From positions 56,001-120,000 of the forward strand of contig JAODUP010001136.1 in NCBI GenBank assembly GCA_025642065.1: a stretch of DNA of 64,000 nucleotides, written 5' to 3'. The number at the start of each line of letters is the position of its first letter. Within the stretch, counting starts at the first letter, position 1. Of this stretch, positions 61,201 through 64,000 are shown piece after piece. Position numbers and translations under genes: made by a program. Under the pieces are notes generated by a model, which worked only from the letters and a program-made list of their open reading frames with translations, made no database searches and was not told where the DNA came from. This stretch comes from Paralvinella palmiformis (Eukaryota; Annelida; Polychaeta; Terebellida; Alvinellidae).

Positions 61201-62662
61201 CTTTATATGACCTGGCAATAAGATTACTCGAAATAAAGGCATTAATTCGCAACCCTTATAAAACAACAAATCCAGCGTTTCAAATCAGAACTATGAATGC
61301 AGCACAAAGTAGAAAAAGGAACGTTTTGAATTAGGTTCCGAAATGTAGACACGGAAAATGCCGAACTTCTATCTTTTGGATAGCTAGATCTCTGATACTC
61401 TAAACAGGCTGAATCATCCAGCAGGAAATTAATTTTGGAATAGATTAAGCATTATCAAACACTTCGTATTTTATTTGTTTATCACCGGGTATTTTTGCAT
61501 TCAAGATGTTTGGTTTGTTTATATTTGGCTCGGCATCACTTTCCGATTGTGGACAAGGATCCTTTGCCAAACACTTCTTCCAAATGGTCAGCATCGCTTC
61601 AGTGATAGGCGTCGTGATCATATATCTACTTCTACTATTCGCAGTACATAGGTGTTGCAAATGCAAGCTGATAGCGTGCCTCAGTTTGGTCAGTATCCGA
61701 TGCTTCGAGTACATGAACTGTTCTGGGTTTGTTTTGTATTGTTGTGTATGTTATCCATTCCCTTAATGTCGACAAAATGTCTTACCATGAGTCATTGTCA
61801 CATTACTGATAATTACTTATCATCGTTCTGATGGCTTAATTCGTTGTCTACCCGTTCTAGGATTATATATGTGTTTTAAGTATGTTGTATAGCAATAGAA
61901 TGACGCCCTTTTTGTGCTCCTTATGTTTCAGGAAATAGCGTTTTATGGCCTAAACATATCCTTATATTTTCTAGGAATAGTGTTATTCCTCATGAATATG
62001 TGTGATTTTAAAAGGAAATCTGCCTGTGTAAGTATATGTAGAACAGTTGTTGTAGACATAAGTCTGAGGTGTAATAACATTGAGCGTCGTGGTTCCAGTA
62101 AGTCATTCGTAATAGTACGTGTGTGTGTCTCACTCACTCACTCACTCACTCACTCACTCACTCACTCACTCACTCACTCACTCACTCACTCACTCACTCA
62201 CTCACTCACTCACTCACTCACTCACTCACCCAATAACTCACTCACACACTCACGCATACGATTAATCAATTAATTACGCGTTTAAACAGTGTCCAGTACT
62301 GTGATTTAGCTTTAAATGATTAGAAACTATAAATTGTCTCTTGCAGTTGGGCATATTTAGACGTTAATAATATTATTCCCATATCAAGCGTTGGAAGCCT
62401 TTAAAATCGAATAATTTATCCCGGCAACAGACTTACCGCCAGGTGTCAGTGTGATCCCGTCGTTGTTAACATCCGTCTATCTCCCTTCCAGTTGGTAGCT
62501 GTTCTCGTAATCATCGTGTTCACTATTGACGCCATCAGGTGTATTAGAGCCATAACAACGGAGAAGTATGGAAAAAGGCTCCTGGGACGACAACTAAAAA
62601 ATGGAATCGTCGTACGAGAGGTCGACGTAGATATAGGAAGTTTTCTAAAGCCCGAATTATAA
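51224..62662 (+). CDS. MARVEL-like four-span protein with a tandem-cassette lysine-rich N-terminal tail (14 exons)
   Basis: Ten small exons (51224-51337, 51522-51614, 52093-52176, 54197-54337, 55266-55397, 56124-56216, 56541-56627, 57277-57369, 57725-57793, 58598-58666) precede a four-exon membrane core (60841-60990, 61506-61688, 61932-62027, 62492-62662). All junctions are phase 0 with GT-AG sites. Using every exon gives 524 residues: about 325 of charged Lys/Asp/Glu-rich tail and 199 of core. The core has four hydrophobic segments and matches the exon layout of MARVEL gene 1: exon ends ILKLCQA versus FLKCLEF, and next exons start MFVLV versus MFGLF. Cassettes share SPK motifs and DKDA ends. 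Function unknown. Which exons are used together, and whether several starts exist, cannot be told. It may be two or more genes sharing an array; the joined model is inference. Confidence 0.65.
51522..51614 (+). CDS. cassette exon B
   Basis: 31 codons between TTGCCTCAG and GTAATT. Contains NVSPKEEKKD and ends EEHP, like the end of A1. Almost entirely charged. Confidence 0.65.
52093..52176 (+). CDS. cassette exon C1
   Basis: 28 codons between TTATCCAG and GTAAGT. Contains ERSPKGIG and ends GDDKDA. Its acceptor context and ending recur in C2 and C3. Confidence 0.65.
53413..53730 (+). repeat. tRNA-headed SINE, family F, in intron
   Basis: A-box-like TAGCGCAGTTAGTAGAGCG, B-box GCGGGTTCGAGCTCC, and a 3' part ending AAAGCACCTTAGAGCAGCTT, then GTTATATAAATAT, a tail form common in animal SINEs. 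The head does not fold as a complete tRNA, so it is not called a tRNA gene. Confidence 0.75.
54197..54337 (+). CDS. cassette exon A2
   Basis: 47 codons opening MDKKDKQPTHEETQPGK, with QQSPKVNGSAKSPP and ending VQP before GTAAGT. Clear duplicate of A1 (MDKK, EET, SPKV). ATG again abuts an acceptor-like TTACACAAG. Confidence 0.7.
55266..55397 (+). CDS. cassette exon A3
   Basis: 44 codons opening MDTKDITPDSEKIVLPRHET, with PQKSPQAKGSGHDGN and ending DKDA before GTAAAT. The start resembles A exons and the end resembles C exons, so it may be an A-C hybrid. Preceded by TTTATCCTAG. Confidence 0.7.
55868..56053 (+). repeat. very old SINE family A relative
   Basis: CCTTGGTCCAACTGGT, GAGGTTCAAATGCCG, GGTGCTTCATCTTTCG and ACTTCATTGCGTTCGGAG follow the family A layout at low identity. 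Confidence 0.45.
56124..56216 (+). CDS. cassette exon C2
   Basis: 31 codons between TTATCCAG and GTAAGT: REDDSVQKSQIDGKGKKD to GEKDA. Same acceptor context and ending as C1, but the SPK motif is replaced by KSQ. Confidence 0.65.
56541..56627 (+). CDS. cassette exon A4 with relocated splice sites
   Basis: 29 codons, DTKPVTGEIVLSKHETQPKK to QKSPEEK. Compared with A3, the ancestral acceptor before ATG (56527-56528) reads TA instead of AG, so the first usable AG is 12 bases inside at 56539-56540. The ancestral donor at 56673 reads CT. A short insertion provides a new GTAAGT at 56628. The frame is kept in every case. It could alternatively be a first exon starting at ATG 56529. Confidence 0.55.
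57277..57369 (+). CDS. cassette exon C3
   Basis: 31 codons between TTCTTTTGCCAAG and GTAAGT: LLKGSEEQVKGCPNIEKSPK to GTDKDA. The following intron shares ATGCAGACACAT and CAACAGTTTTA with introns after C1 and C2. Confidence 0.65.
57725..57793 (+). CDS. cassette exon E1
   Basis: 23 codons between TGCTATACAG and GTTAGT: KIKSSLKDTKRDDKISEQDK then GDK. Duplicated as E2 about 873 bp downstream. Confidence 0.65.
57985..58116 (+). repeat. SINE family A, 3'-truncated, in the E1-E2 intron
   Basis: GGGCGGCTCCATGGTCTAAC head, GTTCGAATCTCGGCGTG, body to GGAGGTCGCTC. Present in duplication unit 1 but absent from the equivalent place in unit 2. Confidence 0.9.
58224..58291. repeat. (CT)n-(AT)n-(GT)n microsatellite
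   Basis: Intronic compound repeat. Unit 2 retains only a short TATATATATC at the matching place (59199). Confidence 0.85.
58598..58666 (+). CDS. cassette exon E2
   Basis: 23 codons between CCTATCCAG and GTTAGC: KVNFLSKETKSDDKRSGQDK then GVK. Paralogue of E1. Confidence 0.65.
59138..59165. repeat. (ACT)n microsatellite
   Basis: Intronic trinucleotide run. Confidence 0.8.
59491..60840. other. long intron between exon E2 and the membrane core
   Basis: No further cassette exon or repeat family was recognised in this stretch. Confidence 0.4.
60841..60990 (+). CDS. core exon 1 (linker and start of span 1)
   Basis: 50 codons between TTTGGCCAG and GTACGT. Opens KDKQQPNTGKYAKS, has a basic KRRR cluster, and ends HYCNRIPCFLKCLEF at the start of the first membrane span, equivalent to the end of MARVEL gene 1 exon 1. 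Both use a GTACGT donor. Confidence 0.75.
61506..61688 (+). CDS. core exon 2 (spans 1 and 2)
   Basis: 61 codons between GCATTCAAG and GTCAGT. Opens MFGLFIFGSASL (span 1 end). Span 2 is MVSIASVIGVVIIYLLLLF, followed by a Cys/Lys-rich HRCCKCK turn. Confidence 0.8.
61932..62027 (+). CDS. core exon 3 (span 3)
   Basis: 32 codons between TATGTTTCAG and GTAAGT: EIAFYGLNISLYFLGIVLF then LMNMCDFKRKSAC. Confidence 0.8.
62127..62230. repeat. (CACT)n microsatellite
   Basis: About 26 perfect tetranucleotide units in the last intron. Confidence 0.95.
62492..62662 (+). CDS. core exon 4 (span 4 and C-terminus)
   Basis: 56 codons and stop after TCCCTTCCAG: LVAVLVIIVFTIDAIRCIRA forms span 4. A basic then acidic cytoplasmic tail ends FLKPEL. 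Confidence 0.8.
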   Translation: MVAVLVIIVFTIDAIRCIRAITTEKYGKRLLGRQLKNGIVVREVDVDIGSFLKPEL

Positions 62663-63824
62663 ACTCTCATCGTTTATAACGTTTATAATCGATTAATGCG
62701 GTTTATATATATGTTAGATATTTATTAGTGTTTATTATTTTTGTTAACGAGATAAGGTGTTTGTTTCCTATAGACGTTTTAGTACTACAAAAAAAGCGCT
62801 TTAGATTCAGCTTTAAATATATGCTTTAAAACATATGTTCATTAGTCTAATAATGTTTTTGTTTACAAATGCCATTCTCTAATTGACTAGCTGAGTGTCA
62901 GTTCTCCTCTCGATTATTGGTTCTGTTTCTTCCTGTTTACTATTAACCAAGAGGTAAATATTTGGTCTTATCGTGTGTATTACCTTGTAGTCCTTTACCC
63001 ACAAATTACCTATAAATGTAGACTGCATCATCAAAGCATCTATATGTTTAATGTCAATATCAGTATGTAGATATAGGATAGAGATGTGAAATTCGTTCAC
63101 AACTAATAGACGATCAATAAGGCCGTGTGTTTGTACGATTATATCTCGATTAATATTGAGTAGAGTAGAGTAGAGTAGATATTATTTTCAATTTCCACAA
63201 TGATATTATAATTTTACGATGGAATACTTTAAAAGAACGAACAAACAAACAAACACGTACAATTGGAAATTGAAAGACCAAGATAGCCCAAGTTGTCTAA
63301 CCATTGGTCCCAACTTGAACACTAGAAAACGATAATACATTAGGCATTTTGATAATAAAGGCATCGATGTAAATTTTAATTGTTCTGGCAGCATCTTGCT
63401 GATAACGGTGGCCCGGGGCATCGATATTGTGAATATTGAAAAAAAAAATACAAATAAAGATCACACAATTTCTTTTCTGTATCTCATTTGTCCCAAGCTG
63501 TCGTCTCTTTCTTAACTGTAAATCAGCTGAAATAATGCGTAAGTAATTTAGTATTATATCCGCGTCTCTCTGGAGTTAATCAGTATATAGTAAGTCATCT
63601 TGTTTTGTATCTTAGTTGGATGTGTAGCGTTAATTATTACGCGGAAGAAACTACCCCCCTGGCGGAGATCAGAGGAACTAATGGTGTAGGGTAGAACACT
63701 ATTGGCAGAAAGCGCTCGGCTGATACTTCAAACTGATAAAACGATAGTTGATAGACAAGAGATACTCCAGACATTAGTAGTATTGTTTTATTGAGAAGTC
63801 TTATTCACAGTCAACAGCAGGGAC
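62663..63824 (+). other. 3' flank of MARVEL gene 2
   Basis: Probable 3' UTR with AATAAA at 63453-63458, and a short (AGAGT)n at 63158-63178. No further gene. Confidence 0.45.
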
Positions 63825-64000
63825 ATGATGATGATGATGATTTATGTTTGACGGCCACTTTTGTGCACATGGTAGGCTAAATGGGCCGAGCGACCTCCAA
63901 AGGTAATGAGGCGAAGTCAAAGATGAAACAACCATCTGATATGCCCACGCCGAGATTCGAACATGGGTGTAGTGGTCGGTGGTCCAACACGCTACCGCTA
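63825..64000 (-). repeat. SINE family A, running off the window end
   Basis: (GATG)n tail, GACGGCCACTTTTGTGCAC, full body and head to GTCCAACACGCTACCGCTA. The last part of the head is beyond the window. Confidence 0.9.

Noticed and set aside
39375..62662. Functional link between JKAMP (JNK pathway) and SPK motifs in the cassette tail
   Set aside because: Attractive because JNK is proline-directed, but adjacency alone is no evidence.

Overview
This is a eukaryotic, AT-rich, intron-bearing animal genome segment. I think it comes from a lophotrochozoan, most likely a mollusc, but that is inference: short introns (0.2-3 kb), JKAMP and MARVEL-family genes of metazoan type, dense tRNA-headed SINEs, LINEs with (ATT)n tails, hAT fragments, a short-LTR Ty3/gypsy element and very abundant microsatellites. 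No bacterial-type operons, CRISPR arrays or rRNA/tRNA genes were found.

Layout. 0-25 kb is gene-poor and holds repeats: a decayed hAT transposase (1.6-2.6 kb) with a terminal repeat at 2.9 kb, several SINE families, long simple-sequence tracts (AGT, TG, CACT, CTAT, ATT), a 24-bp minisatellite (9.9-11.1 kb) split by a SINE, a degenerate APE-type LINE (12.6-15.8 kb) and a pogo-like fragment (23.1 kb). At 25.7-28.1 kb lies a four-exon carbohydrate sulfotransferase gene. 29-38 kb is again repeats: pieces of the same LINE in both orientations, a second LINE, a hAT fragment, a MITE-like element, and a gutted LTR retrotransposon that still has both LTRs and a perfect 5-bp target duplication.

From 39.4 kb to the end the window is genic, all on the + strand: an intronless JKAMP gene; 102 bp later a four-exon CMTM-like MARVEL protein gene (40.4-46.3 kb, 3' UTR to about 47.7 kb); and a second MARVEL-like gene (51.2-62.7 kb). 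The second gene is the most striking feature. Its four-exon membrane core (60.8-62.7 kb) matches the intron positions of the first MARVEL gene, but it is preceded by ten small exons, all phase 0-0, many visibly duplicated from one another with their flanking introns. They encode a charged lysine/glutamate-rich tail with recurrent Ser-Pro-Lys motifs. Every cassette can be skipped without changing the frame. I built all gene models by matching splice sites and phases by eye; none has transcript support here.

The two MARVEL genes look like tandem paralogues, with the N-terminal exon expanded into a cassette array in the second. JKAMP and the first MARVEL gene are spaced closely enough to raise the question of shared transcription. 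The introns carry SINEs, a fold-back element, a hAT fragment and a possible nested first exon.
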